Shown here: piece by piece, positions 43,913 through 53,300 of the stretch | How positions within the stretch are numbered: the stretch's first letter is position 1 | How the letters are laid out: each line of letters starts with the position of its first letter | Position numbers and translations under genes: made by a program | Assembly: GCF_965233615.1 (NCBI RefSeq) | Contig: NZ_OZ247495.1 | Length of the DNA: 64,000 nt | Source: Pelagibius sp028280305 | GTDB lineage: Bacteria; Pseudomonadota; Alphaproteobacteria; Kiloniellales; Kiloniellaceae | Reading direction: 5' to 3' (one strand) | Notes under the pieces: model-generated | What the model was told of the DNA's origin: nothing | Seen by the model: the letters and a program-made list of their open reading frames with translations, nothing else | The model's database searches: none

Positions 43913-44603
43913 GCGGGGGCATAACGCTCAGGCCAGTTTGGAGCTTCGCGACGTAAAGCGGGTTTTCAAGCAGGGGCGCAATGCGCTGGAGGTGCTGCAC
44001 GACGCCTGCTTCACCGTCAGCGCGGGCGAGATGGTCGCCCTGGTGGGACCGTCGGGTTCGGGAAAGTCGACGCTGCTCCACATTGCCGGCCTGCTTGAAA
44101 AACCGGATGCCGGCGAGGTGCTGATCGGTGGCGAAGCCTGTCTGAAGCTGTCCGACCGTGCGAGCACGGCGCTGCGCCGCCGCACCATCGGCTTCGTCTA
44201 TCAGTACCACCATTTGCTGCCGGAATTCTCGGCGCTGGAGAACGCGGTGCTGCCGCAGATGATCGCCGGCGTGTCGAAAGCAGAAGCGCGGGAGCGGGCG
44301 GCGGCTTTGCTCGACTCGGTGGGCCTGACACCGCGGGCGAGCCACAGGCCCGGCCGGCTGTCCGGTGGTGAGCAGCAGCGCGCGGCAATCGCCCGTGGGC
44401 TTGCCAATGACCCCTCGATCCTGCTGGCGGACGAACCCACCGGCAACCTGGACCCGGAGACGGCCGACGGTGTTTTCGCCCAACTGGCCGGCCTGGTGCG
44501 GGACGGCGGCCTGGCAGCCCTCATCGCCACCCACAACATGGACTTGGCAAAACGCATGGACCGCGTCCTGCGCCTTGAACACGGCCACATCGTCGAGGCC
44601 TAG
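43905..44603 (+). CDS. lolD: Lipoprotein-releasing ABC transporter ATPase LolD
   Basis: ATPase driving lipoprotein release. Walker A GPSGSGKS at 48-55, signature LSGGEQQR and Walker B ILLADEPTGNLD, then the H-loop in ATHNMDL. 232 residues from the ATG that overlaps the permease stop (ATGAATGA), showing translational coupling. Cytoplasmic, bound to the preceding permease. Confidence 0.95.
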   Translation: MNERGHNAQASLELRDVKRVFKQGRNALEVLHDACFTVSAGEMVALVGPSGSGKSTLLHIAGLLEKPDAGEVLIGGEACLKLSDRASTALRRRTIGFVYQYHHLLPEFSALENAVLPQMIAGVSKAEARERAAALLDSVGLTPRASHRPGRLSGGEQQRAAIARGLANDPSILLADEPTGNLDPETADGVFAQLAGLVRDGGLAALIATHNMDLAKRMDRVLRLEHGHIVEA

Positions 44604-44679
44604 GCGGCCCAAGTTACCCACAGTGGTTGCCAACCTGTTCTCCCTGACGCGACTCGCCCTCTGAGGGCACACTCTGGGC

Positions 44680-47600
44680 ATGACATCAGCTGATTTCGTT
44701 CATCTCCGGGTCCATTCGGCCTACTCGCTCTCGGAAGGGGCGATCCGGTCCAAGGCCCTGGTCAAGCTCTGCGAAGAGCAGCGCATGCCTGCCGTCGCCG
44801 TGACCGATACCGGGAACCTCTTCGGCGCCCTGGAATTCGCCCAGGAAGCCCAGAAGACCGGCGTCCAGCCCATCATCGGCTGCCAGCTCGGCATCAGCCG
44901 CGAAGACGGAGAGCAGCGCAACGGCACCACGCCGCCGCCGGACCAACTGGTCCTGCTGGTCCAGGACGAGACCGGTTATCAGAACCTTATGCACCTGGTT
45001 TCCGTGGCGTTCCTGGAAAGCGAGCCCAGCGAAGCGGCACAGGTCAGCCTGGATGTGCTGGCCGATCATGCCGAGGGCCTGCTGGCGCTGACCGGCGGGG
45101 TATCCGGGGCGCTCGGTCGGCTCCTGTCGGGCGGTCAGAAGCCGGCAGCCGAAGCGATGCTGTCGCGCCTCGCCGCCATGTTCCCGGACCGTCTCTACAT
45201 CGAAATACAGCGTCACGGTCTGCCGGAAGAAGAGGCCATCGAGGAGGCGCTGATCGACTTGGCTTTCGCGCACGACGTCCCGCTGGTGGCCACGAACGAG
45301 GCTTATTTCCCGGCTGAGGAAGACTACGAGGCCCATGATGCTTTGCTCTGCATCGCCGGCGGCACCTACATCGCCCAGAGCGACCGCCGCCGCCTGACGC
45401 CGGATCATCGCTTTAAGTCCGCGGCGGAGATGCGGGCTCTCTTCACCGACCTGCCGGAAGCCGTCGACAACACCCGGGTGATTGCCGAGCGCTGCGCCTA
45501 CTTTCCAGAGTTCGTGAAGCCGATCCTGCCGGCCTTTCCGACGACGGCGGGGCGCAGTGAGGAAGAGGAAATGAAGGCCCAGTCCGAGACAGGGCTGGAG
45601 CAGCGCCTGGAAGATCAGGTATTTCCCGGCGTCGAGGAGGCCGAGCGCGAGGCGGTTGCAGCGCCTTACCGGGAGCGTCTGGCCTTTGAGCTGAAGGTCA
45701 TCCAGGAGATGGGCTTCGCCGGCTACTTCCTGATCGTTGCGGATTTCATCAAATGGGCCAAGACGCATGACATTCCGGTCGGGCCGGGACGCGGCTCCGG
45801 CGCCGGTTCCGTGGTCGCCTGGGCGCTTACCATCACCGACCTGGACCCCTTGCGTTTTGGACTCCTTTTCGAACGCTTCCTCAATCCTGAGCGCGTGTCG
45901 ATGCCTGACTTCGACATCGACTTCTGCCAGGACCGCCGCGACGAGGTGATCCGCTACGTCCAGGACAAGTACGGGCGCGACCACGTCGCCCAGATCATCA
46001 CCTTCGGAAAGCTGCAGGCCCGCGCGGCTCTGCGCGACGTCGGGCGGGTGCTGCAGATGCCCTATCCCCAGGTCGACCGCATCTGCAAGCTGGTGCCGAA
46101 CAATCCGGCCAATCCGGTCACGCTGCAGCAGGCCATCGACGGCGAGCCCCAGCTTCAGGAGATGCGCCGCGAAGACGAGGCGGTGAACCGGCTGATCACC
46201 ATCGCCCTGCGGCTGGAGGGACTCTACCGCCACGCCTCCACCCACGCCGCCGGGGTGGTCATCGGCGACCGGCCGCTCGACCGCCTTGTCCCGCTTTACC
46301 GCGACCCGCGTTCCGACATGCCGGTGACCCAGTTCAACATGAAGTACGTCGAACAGGCCGGCCTGGTGAAGTTCGACTTTCTCGGCCTCAAAACCCTCAC
46401 CGTCCTGCAGCGCGCCTGCGCCCTGCTGGAACAGCGCGGGGTCAAGGTGGACCTGGCGCACATCCCGCTTAATGACGAAGCGGCTTTCGAAATGATGAGC
46501 CGCGGCGACACCGTCGGCGTGTTCCAGTTTGAATCCTCGGGCATGCGAAGTCTGCTGCGCGAGGCGCGGGTCGACACCTTTGAAGACATCATCGCCCTGG
46601 TCGCGCTCTATCGCCCCGGGCCGATGGAAAACATTCCGAAATACGTCGCCTGCAAATACGAGCGCGAGCAACCGGAATTCCTGCACGAGACCATCGAGCC
46701 GGTGGTGAAAGACACTTATGGTGTCATCATCTATCAGGAACAGGTGATGCAGATCGCCCAGGTCTTCGCCGATTACACCCTCGGCCAGGCCGACCTGCTG
46801 CGCCGCGCCATGGGCAAGAAGATCAAGGCGGAGATGGACGCCCAGCGCGACATCTTCGTCAAAGGCGCCATGGCCAAGGGGGTGAAGAAGGATCGGGCTT
46901 CCTACGTCTTCGACCTTGTCGACAAGTTCGCCGGTTATGGTTTCAACAAGGCCCACTCGGCGGGCTATGCGCTGGTGGCCTATCAGACCGCCTATTTGAA
47001 AGCCAACCATCCGGTCGAGTTCATTGCCGCCTCCATGACCTACGACATGGGCAATACCGACAAGCTGAACGTCTACCGCCAGGAACTGCAGCGCCTGGGC
47101 ATTGCGCTTCTGGCGCCGGACATCAACCGGTCGGAGCGCGATTTCTCGGTCGAGGTTCAGGACAGCGGCGAGCCGGCGATCCGCTACGCCCTGGCCGCGG
47201 TGAAGAACGTCGGCGGCGCGGCGATGGAGTCGGTGATCGAAGAGCGCGCCCGGAACGGCCTTTTCAAAAGCCTCGCCGACTTTGCCCAGCGCGTCGACGT
47301 GAAGCAGATCAACAAGCGGCAGGTCGAGAACTTGGCGCGCGCCGGGGCCTTCGATGCCCTCAGCCCCAACCGGGCCCAGGTCTATCACGCGGCGGAGACC
47401 ATCGTGCGCTACGCCAGCGCCGCGGCGAGCGAGCGGGAAAGCGCCCAGGTCAATCTCTTCGGCGGCGCCGAAGCCGCCGAACCGGTGCCCCTGCCGCTGT
47501 CGCCGGTGGAAGACTGGCCGGGCATGGAGCGTTTGAACCATGAGTTCGACGCCATCGGCTTTTATCTCTCCGCCCATCCGCTGGATACCTACGGCGCGAC

Positions 47601-48138
47601 CCTGGAGAAGATGAAGGTCACCACCTATGCCGAACTGCAGCAGGCCAAGACAGCCGGTCTGGTGACCCTGGCGGGGATCGTGATCGCCAAGCGCGAGCTG
47701 AACAGTCGCAAGGGCAGCCGCATGGCCTTCGTCACGCTGACCGATGCCTCCGGGGTCTATGAGGTGACCCTGTTCTCGGAGACCCTCAGCCAGTCCCGGG
47801 AACTGCTGGAAGGCGGCCAGCCGATGCTGCTGCGGGTCTCGGTCGAGCAGCGCGGCGAGGACGAGCCCAGGTTGACTGCCCAGTCCCTGGAGCCGCTCGA
47901 CAATGCGGCGGCCAAGGCCTCCAAAGGCCTGGACCTGCACCTCGCCAGCCCGGCGCCGCTGGAGAACCTGAAATCGATCCTGGAGCGCGAGGGCAGGGGG
48001 CGCGGCAAGGTGAAGCTGGTGCTGGCCCTGGAGGACGGCCAGGAGGTCGAATTGGCCCTGGGTGGCGGCTACCGGCTCTCCCCGGCCATCCGGCAGGCGA
48101 TCAAGGCGATTCCCGGCGTGGTCATGCAGGACCGCTGA
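44680..48138 (+). CDS. dnaE: DNA polymerase III subunit alpha
   Basis: Replicative polymerase catalytic subunit. The 1152 residues start with a PHP domain (FVHLRVHSAYSLSEGAIR), followed by the C-family polymerase with catalytic D410 and D412 in MPDFDIDF, GPGRGSGAGSVVAW, and helix-hairpin-helix and OB-fold regions (VTLAGIVIAKRELNSRKG near residue 995). DnaE1 type rather than the error-prone DnaE2, judged by length and position behind lolD. ATG 44680 is 76 bp after lolD. Confidence 0.97.
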   Translation: MTSADFVHLRVHSAYSLSEGAIRSKALVKLCEEQRMPAVAVTDTGNLFGALEFAQEAQKTGVQPIIGCQLGISREDGEQRNGTTPPPDQLVLLVQDETGYQNLMHLVSVAFLESEPSEAAQVSLDVLADHAEGLLALTGGVSGALGRLLSGGQKPAAEAMLSRLAAMFPDRLYIEIQRHGLPEEEAIEEALIDLAFAHDVPLVATNEAYFPAEEDYEAHDALLCIAGGTYIAQSDRRRLTPDHRFKSAAEMRALFTDLPEAVDNTRVIAERCAYFPEFVKPILPAFPTTAGRSEEEEMKAQSETGLEQRLEDQVFPGVEEAEREAVAAPYRERLAFELKVIQEMGFAGYFLIVADFIKWAKTHDIPVGPGRGSGAGSVVAWALTITDLDPLRFGLLFERFLNPERVSMPDFDIDFCQDRRDEVIRYVQDKYGRDHVAQIITFGKLQARAALRDVGRVLQMPYPQVDRICKLVPNNPANPVTLQQAIDGEPQLQEMRREDEAVNRLITIALRLEGLYRHASTHAAGVVIGDRPLDRLVPLYRDPRSDMPVTQFNMKYVEQAGLVKFDFLGLKTLTVLQRACALLEQRGVKVDLAHIPLNDEAAFEMMSRGDTVGVFQFESSGMRSLLREARVDTFEDIIALVALYRPGPMENIPKYVACKYEREQPEFLHETIEPVVKDTYGVIIYQEQVMQIAQVFADYTLGQADLLRRAMGKKIKAEMDAQRDIFVKGAMAKGVKKDRASYVFDLVDKFAGYGFNKAHSAGYALVAYQTAYLKANHPVEFIAASMTYDMGNTDKLNVYRQELQRLGIALLAPDINRSERDFSVEVQDSGEPAIRYALAAVKNVGGAAMESVIEERARNGLFKSLADFAQRVDVKQINKRQVENLARAGAFDALSPNRAQVYHAAETIVRYASAAASERESAQVNLFGGAEAAEPVPLPLSPVEDWPGMERLNHEFDAIGFYLSAHPLDTYGATLEKMKVTTYAELQQAKTAGLVTLAGIVIAKRELNSRKGSRMAFVTLTDASGVYEVTLFSETLSQSRELLEGGQPMLLRVSVEQRGEDEPRLTAQSLEPLDNAAAKASKGLDLHLASPAPLENLKSILEREGRGRGKVKLVLALEDGQEVELALGGGYRLSPAIRQAIKAIPGVVMQDR

Positions 48139-48163
48139 GGCCCCGGAAAGGGCCTCCGGGGCC
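48139..48163 (+). terminator. Terminator-like hairpin after dnaE
   Basis: GGCCCCGGA and TCCGGGGCC form a nine-pair perfect stem with a seven-base loop, starting right after the dnaE stop. No T tract follows, so it may stabilise the 3' end or depend on Rho. The remaining bases to rpsB (about 215) show no other gene and should hold the rpsB promoter and leader. Confidence 0.5.
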
Positions 48164-48380
48164 ACCGTTTGCGGGGTAGCCGGAGCGGCTCTTTTCCCTT
48201 GATTTTTCCGGCCTTGGGGGCGATAAACCGCCCGTTTTCAACCTCACACGTGGGCATTGCGGCTCTCGGGGAGAAATCCCGAACGTCGCTCCGGTGTCTG
48301 AGACCCCAGGTTTTTCAAGGCTTTGCCAGGGAAACGGGAGCAGATGACAGGCTCACGGTGGACCAACCGGAGAAGATCTA

Positions 48381-49247
48381 ATGGCGCTTCCGAGCCCCTC
48401 GATGCGCCAGCTTTTGGAAGCTGGCGTTCACTTTGGACATACCACCCGTCGCTGGAACCCCCGCATGGCCCCGTACATCTTCGGGACCCGCAACGGCGTT
48501 CACATCATCGATCTTGAGCAGTCCCTGCCGCTGCTGAACCGTGCCCTGGCGACGGTGCGCGATATCGTCGCCGGCGGCGGCCGCGTGCTCTTCGTCGGCA
48601 CCAAGCGTCAGGCCAGCGAGAAGGTGGCCGAGGCGGCCAAGCGCTGCGGCCAGTATTACGTCAACCACCGCTGGCTGGGCGGCATGCTCACCAACTGGAA
48701 GACCATCTCCAACTCGATCCGGCGCCTGCGCACGGTCGAGGAGCAGCTGGCCCAGGAGCAGGTGGGCCTGACCAAGAAGGAACTGCTGAACCTGACCCGC
48801 GAGCGCGACAAGCTGGAACGCGCCCTGGGCGGGATCAAGGAGATGGGCGGCCTGCCCGACGTGATCTTCGTGATCGACACCAACAAGGAGCACATCGCCG
48901 TCAACGAGGCGACCAACCTGAAGATCCCGGTGATTGGTGTGCTCGATTCGAATTCGAACCCTGAAGGCGTGACTTTCCCGGTGCCGGGCAACGATGACGC
49001 CCTGCGCGCCATCAGCCTCTATTGCGATCTGATCGCCGATGCGGTGCTCGATGGTATCCAGGCCGAGATGACGGCCAGCGGTGGTGACGTCGGTGCGGCG
49101 GAAGAAGCACCGGTCGAGGCCCTGCCGGAAGAGCCGGCGGCCGAAGCGCCTGCCGCAGAAGCAGCGGCGGATGCACCGGCGGCTGAAGCTGCTGCAGCGG
49201 GCGATGCCGCTGCCGAGGCTGCAAAGGAAGCACCTGCCGGTAACTGA
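48381..49247 (+). CDS. rpsB: 30S ribosomal protein S2
   Basis: Essential small-subunit protein. Core signature MRQLLEAGVHFGHTTRRWNPRMAPYIFG at the N-terminus and PDVIFVIDTNKEHIAVNEA later. The 288 residues include a C-terminal extension of about 55 residues made almost wholly of Ala, Glu, Pro and Gly from about residue 233, typical of alphaproteobacterial S2. GGAG stands nine bases before ATG. It starts the translation and envelope cluster. Confidence 0.97.
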   Translation: MALPSPSMRQLLEAGVHFGHTTRRWNPRMAPYIFGTRNGVHIIDLEQSLPLLNRALATVRDIVAGGGRVLFVGTKRQASEKVAEAAKRCGQYYVNHRWLGGMLTNWKTISNSIRRLRTVEEQLAQEQVGLTKKELLNLTRERDKLERALGGIKEMGGLPDVIFVIDTNKEHIAVNEATNLKIPVIGVLDSNSNPEGVTFPVPGNDDALRAISLYCDLIADAVLDGIQAEMTASGGDVGAAEEAPVEALPEEPAAEAPAAEAAADAPAAEAAAAGDAAAEAAKEAPAGN

Positions 49248-49271
49248 AGTCCGGTAGGCTTGATAAAGGGT

Positions 49272-49291
49272 GCCCCGGCTTCGGCCGGGGC
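49272..49291 (+). terminator. UUCG-capped hairpin between rpsB and tsf
   Basis: GCCCCGGC-TTCG-GCCGGGGC, eight perfect pairs closed by the very stable C(UUCG)G tetraloop, with no T tract. It is placed like the attenuating stem between rpsB and tsf known in E. coli and may tune the S2 to EF-Ts ratio or protect the upstream mRNA. Confidence 0.6.
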
Positions 49292-49337
49292 CGTGCCTGC
49301 AGAAGGCATTGAGACTCCAAGAAAAAAGAGGTGAGTC

Positions 49338-50264
49338 ATGGCTCAGATTACGGCGGCCCTGGTGAAAGAGCTGCGCGAGTCCTCCGGCGCGGGGATGATG
49401 GATTGCAAGAAGGCGCTGACCGAGACCGATGGCGACGTTGAAGCCGCGGTCGACTGGCTGCGTAAAAAAGGCCTCGCTGCGGCGGCAAAGAAGGCCGGCC
49501 GCGTTGCGGCCGAGGGTCTGGTGGCGGTCGCCTCCAAGGGCACGTCCGGTGCTGTCGTGGAGGTAAACTCCGAGACGGATTTCGTCGCCCGCAACGAAGC
49601 CTTCCAGGGCTTTGCGCTGAACTGTGCCGAGATCGCCCTCGGCGTTGGCGGCGATCTGGAACAGATCCAGGCGGCAGCCTATCCCGGGACCGGAAACACC
49701 GTGGCCGACGAGTTGACCAACATGATCGCCAAGATCGGCGAAAACATGGCGCTGCGGCGCAGCGCCGGCATTTCGGTCGGCAGCGGCGTCGTCTGCTCCT
49801 ACATCCACAACCAGACGGCCCCGGGCCTCGGCAAGATCGGCGTTCTGGTCGGCCTCGAGTCCGAAGGCGACACCGCGAAGCTGGAAGCCCTTGGGCGCCA
49901 ACTGGCCATGCATGTGGCGGCGGCTCAGCCGCAGGCGGTGGACCGTGATGGGGTCGATGCCTCGGCCCTGGACCGCGAGCGCGAGGTGCTGAGCGATCAG
50001 GCGCGCGCCAGCGGCAAGCCCGAGGAGATCATCGCCAAGATGGTCGAGGGCCGGCTCCGCAAGTTCTACGAGGAAGTCTGCCTGCTGGAACAGGTTTTCG
50101 TCATCGACGGCGAGAACAAGGTGAGCAAGGTGCTGGAAGAGGCCGCGAAGGACGTCGGCGCGCCGGTGAAGATCGCCGGTTTCCAGCGGTTTCAGCTTGG
50201 CGAGGGTGTCGAGCGCGAAGAGGCTGATTTCGCTGCCGAAGTCGCGGCGACCCTCGGCAGCTAA
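49338..50264 (+). CDS. tsf: Elongation factor Ts
   Basis: Nucleotide exchange factor for EF-Tu. The N-terminal UBA-like region reads ALVKELRESSGAGMMDCKKALTETDGDVE and the core has the EF-Tu-contacting EVNSETDFVARNE. 308 residues with the usual dimer-like core. An AGAGGTG site precedes ATG. Cotranscribed with rpsB, 90 bp apart. Confidence 0.97.
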   Translation: MAQITAALVKELRESSGAGMMDCKKALTETDGDVEAAVDWLRKKGLAAAAKKAGRVAAEGLVAVASKGTSGAVVEVNSETDFVARNEAFQGFALNCAEIALGVGGDLEQIQAAAYPGTGNTVADELTNMIAKIGENMALRRSAGISVGSGVVCSYIHNQTAPGLGKIGVLVGLESEGDTAKLEALGRQLAMHVAAAQPQAVDRDGVDASALDREREVLSDQARASGKPEEIIAKMVEGRLRKFYEEVCLLEQVFVIDGENKVSKVLEEAAKDVGAPVKIAGFQRFQLGEGVEREEADFAAEVAATLGS

Positions 50265-50358
50265 ACGGAGATTCTGGAGGAAGGGGCGGCCCTGGGCTTT
50301 GAAAAGACGCCCGATGGACAAATTGCCGCCACTTTCTTCGTCATAGAATTGTTCTGGC

Positions 50359-50395
50359 CCGGGGGGCTTCGGGCCACTGGCGCGAAGCCCCCCGG
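50359..50395 (+). terminator. Long hairpin between tsf and pyrH
   Basis: A perfect 13-pair stem, CCGGGGGGCTTCG (50359-50371) with its complement at 50383-50395, and an 11-base loop. No T tract follows on either strand. It stands 62 bases before the pyrH start and is likely a transcript end or RNA-processing element. Confidence 0.55.
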
Positions 50396-50456
50396 CGCAT
50401 TACCATGTGGCCGCTTTTCCCCCGGCGATTCTCTTCGCCAAGCTTCGCAGAGGCTC

Positions 50457-51203
50457 ATGTCCGAGACCCAGACCAAACTGACCCCCGCGCCGCGCTATAA
50501 GCGCGTGCTCCTGAAGATTTCCGGCGAAGCCCTGATGGGTGATCGCGAATACGGGCTCGATCCCGATATGGTCGCGCAGATCGCCCGCGATGTCGGCGCG
50601 GTGCGCGCGATGGATGTAGACGTCTGCTTGGTCGTCGGCGGCGGTAACATCTTCCGCGGTGTATCGGTTGCCGCGGCCGGCATGGAACGGGCATCCGCGG
50701 ACTATATGGGCATGCTGGCGACGGTGATAAACGCGCTCGCGCTGCAGAATGCGCTGGAGCAGATTGACGTCGATACGCGGGTGCAGACCGCGATTCCCAT
50801 GGACACCGTCGCCGAGCCCTATATCCGCAGGCGGGCCGAGCGCCATATGGAGAAGGGCAGGGTGGTGATCTTCGCCGCCGGTACCGGAAACCCCTATTTC
50901 ACGACGGACACCGCCGCGGCTCTGCGCGCCTCCGAAATGGGCTGTGATGTCCTTTTGAAGGGTACGAAGGTGGACGGCGTCTATGACGCCGATCCCGAGA
51001 AGACGCCGGATGCAAGGCGCTATGACAAATTGGATTATATGCGGGTGCTTACGGACGATCTGGGGGTTATGGACCATGCCGCCATCTCTCTTGCCCGTGA
51101 AAATCATATCCCTATCCTTGTCTTCTCGATTTACCGGCCGGGCGCCTTCGCGGAGGTCCTTTCCGGCAATGGTTGTTACACATTGGTGAAAGACGAGGAA
51201 TGA
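50457..51203 (+). CDS. pyrH: UMP kinase
   Basis: Phosphorylates UMP to UDP; allosteric hexamer of the amino acid kinase fold. Motifs: KRVLLKISGEALMGD, VVGGGNIFRG, and FAAGTGNPYFTTDTAAALRA. 248 residues from ATG 50457; the frame is open 36 codons upstream through the hairpin but that region is not protein-like. Three bases before frr. Confidence 0.96.
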   Translation: MSETQTKLTPAPRYKRVLLKISGEALMGDREYGLDPDMVAQIARDVGAVRAMDVDVCLVVGGGNIFRGVSVAAAGMERASADYMGMLATVINALALQNALEQIDVDTRVQTAIPMDTVAEPYIRRRAERHMEKGRVVIFAAGTGNPYFTTDTAAALRASEMGCDVLLKGTKVDGVYDADPEKTPDARRYDKLDYMRVLTDDLGVMDHAAISLARENHIPILVFSIYRPGAFAEVLSGNGCYTLVKDEE

Positions 51204-51206
51204 ACC

Positions 51207-51764
51207 GTGGCAGATCCTGATTTAAGCGATATCAAACGTCGCATGGACGGCGCTCTCGACGCGCTGCAAAAGGAATTCGCAGGTCTGCGGACCGGCCGGG
51301 CCTCGGCCGGGCTGCTTGAGCCCATCACTGTGGAAGCCTATGGCGCCGCGACGCCGATGAACCAGGTTGGCAGCATCTCGGTGCCGGAGCCGCGGATGGT
51401 GACGGTCCAGGTCTGGGACCGCAGTCTGGTCGGCGCGGTGGAAAAAGCGATCCGCGATTCCGGTCTGGGCCTGAACCCGGCGACCGATGGGCAACTGGTG
51501 CGGGTGCCGATCCCGGCGCTGTCTGAGGAGCGGCGCATCGAGATGACCAAGATCGCCGGAAAGTACGCCGAGCAAGGCCGGGTCGCCGTTCGCAACGTGC
51601 GCCGTGACGGCATGGAGATGCTGAAGAAGATGGAGAAGGACTCGGAGATTTCCAAGGATGAGCATCACCAATGGGCGGAGGAGATCCAAAGCCTGACAGA
51701 CAGCCACATCAAGAAGATTGATGGGAGCCTGTCGCAGAAGGAAGAGGAGATCCTTCAGGTCTGA
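51207..51764 (+). CDS. frr: Ribosome recycling factor
   Basis: With EF-G it splits post-termination ribosomes. 185 residues with LQKEFAGLRTGRAS near the start and the long helical hairpin, ending in HIKKIDGSLSQKEEEILQV. The start is GTG, after GAGGAA at the end of pyrH, three bases away, so translation is coupled. Confidence 0.97.
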   Translation: MADPDLSDIKRRMDGALDALQKEFAGLRTGRASAGLLEPITVEAYGAATPMNQVGSISVPEPRMVTVQVWDRSLVGAVEKAIRDSGLGLNPATDGQLVRVPIPALSEERRIEMTKIAGKYAEQGRVAVRNVRRDGMEMLKKMEKDSEISKDEHHQWAEEIQSLTDSHIKKIDGSLSQKEEEILQV

Positions 51765-51769
51765 CCGCG

Positions 51770-52507
51770 ATGGACGATACCTGTTTTTCCTCGGATAGGG
51801 GCGGTCCCCGCCACGTGGCCGTCATCATGGACGGAAATGGGCGCTGGGCGAACGCCCGCGGCATGCCGCGAACGCTTGGCCATCGGCAGGGTGCCGAGGC
51901 GGTGCGCCGCTGCATCACCGGGGCCATGGAACTCGGCATTCCCTTTCTGACCCTTTTCGGCTTTTCCTCAGAGAACTGGCGCCGTCCGGTCAGTGAGGTC
52001 ACCGACCTTATGGGGCTGCTGCGACGCTTCCTGCAGAGCGAGCTGGCGGAGATCCACAAGAACGGCATCCGCCTGCGCGTCATCGGTGACAGGACGCGCC
52101 TACCCGACGACATCGCCCGTTTGATCGAGGATGCCGAAAGCCGCACGCGGGACAATCGGCGCCTGAACCTGACGATCGCGCTCAGCTATGGCGGCCGTCA
52201 GGAGATTGCCGAGGCGGCCCGCCGCCTGGCTTTGGCGGTGCGCGATGGGGATCTGCAGCCCGAGGAGATTGACGAAGACCTCTTTTCCCAGGGGCTTCTG
52301 ACCGCGGGTATTCCGGATCCGGACTTGCTGATACGGACCTCCGGTGAACAACGGCTCAGCAACTTTCTGCTTTGGCAGGCGGCTTACAGCGAGTTGATCT
52401 TCGTTGACAAGCTCTGGCCGGATTTTGATGAAAGCGATCTTCTGGCAGCCGTCGAGGAGTTCCGTCGGCGCGACAGGCGCTACGGCGCAGCCGCCGAATC
52501 TCAATAA
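51770..52507 (+). CDS. uppS: Isoprenyl (undecaprenyl) diphosphate synthase
   Basis: Cis-prenyltransferase that makes the C55 lipid carrier for peptidoglycan and O-antigen. The catalytic Asp is D21 in VIMDGNGRWA; other signatures are FGFSSENWRRP and RTSGEQRLSNFLLWQ-AYSEL. 245 residues. Five bases behind frr. Confidence 0.96.
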   Translation: MDDTCFSSDRGGPRHVAVIMDGNGRWANARGMPRTLGHRQGAEAVRRCITGAMELGIPFLTLFGFSSENWRRPVSEVTDLMGLLRRFLQSELAEIHKNGIRLRVIGDRTRLPDDIARLIEDAESRTRDNRRLNLTIALSYGGRQEIAEAARRLALAVRDGDLQPEEIDEDLFSQGLLTAGIPDPDLLIRTSGEQRLSNFLLWQAAYSELIFVDKLWPDFDESDLLAAVEEFRRRDRRYGAAAESQ

Positions 52508-52516
52508 GGCTCGGGT

Positions 52517-53299
52517 TTGCTAAAGACCCGCATCCTCTCCGCCCTTGTATTGGCGCCGCTGATTCTGGCGGATATCTATGCCGGTGGGCTTTGGCTGGAC
52601 GCCTTGATGCTTGTCGCCGCCGTTCTGATGGGATGGGAATGGGCGCGGATGTGCAGCGGTGGCCGGCTGCTTCCCGCCGGTGTCCTGGTTATCCTGGTGC
52701 TCACGGGCATACCCGTCGGCTTTGCCCTGGACTTCTCCCAACACCTTTTCATTGAACTGGTCATCGGCTCGGGGCTTGTTTTGCTGGTGAGTCTGGTGAT
52801 TCAGCGCCCTCAGGCATTATGGCTCGCCGGCGGTACTTTCTACATCGGCCTGGGCGTTCTCTCCTTCCTTTGGCTTCGTTCGATCCCCGACCAGGGCCGC
52901 ATCGTCATTTTCTGGGTTCTGGCGGTGGTCTGGGCGGTCGATATCGGTGCCTATTTCGCCGGCCGCGGCATCGGCGGGCCGAAGCTGGCGCCGTCAATCA
53001 GTCCCAACAAGACCTGGGCCGGGTTGATCGGCGGGGCCATCTGTGCCGCTCTGGTCAGTGGTATTGCCGCTGTCTGGTTGCAGCAACCCGTGGTTTGGAT
53101 GGTTCTGGCGGGGGCCGTGCTGGCGGTTGTCGCCCAGGCCGGCGATTTTTTGGAATCCTGGTGCAAACGCCGTTTCGGTGTGAAGGATTCCAGCAACCTA
53201 ATTCCCGGTCATGGTGGTATTCTTGACCGGGTCGACGGCCTCTTGGCGGTGCTGCCGCTGGTTTTCGTCTATATCTGGGCTTTGGAGGCCTCTGTCTGA
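52517..53299 (+). CDS. cdsA: Phosphatidate cytidylyltransferase
   Basis: Makes CDP-diacylglycerol, precursor of all phospholipids. Multi-spanning membrane protein of 260 residues, about seven or eight helices. The C-terminal family signature is complete: SWCKRRFGVKDSSNLIPGHGG followed by ILDR. Start TTG with AAGG upstream; no better ATG is available before the first helix. One base from dxr. Confidence 0.94.
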   Translation: MLKTRILSALVLAPLILADIYAGGLWLDALMLVAAVLMGWEWARMCSGGRLLPAGVLVILVLTGIPVGFALDFSQHLFIELVIGSGLVLLVSLVIQRPQALWLAGGTFYIGLGVLSFLWLRSIPDQGRIVIFWVLAVVWAVDIGAYFAGRGIGGPKLAPSISPNKTWAGLIGGAICAALVSGIAAVWLQQPVVWMVLAGAVLAVVAQAGDFLESWCKRRFGVKDSSNLIPGHGGILDRVDGLLAVLPLVFVYIWALEASV

Positions 53300-53300
53300 T

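Noticed and set aside
44686..48165. 1159-codon open frame antisense to dnaE
   Set aside because: It mirrors dnaE in a GC-rich genome where antisense stops are rare; no family resemblance and full overlap with an essential gene.
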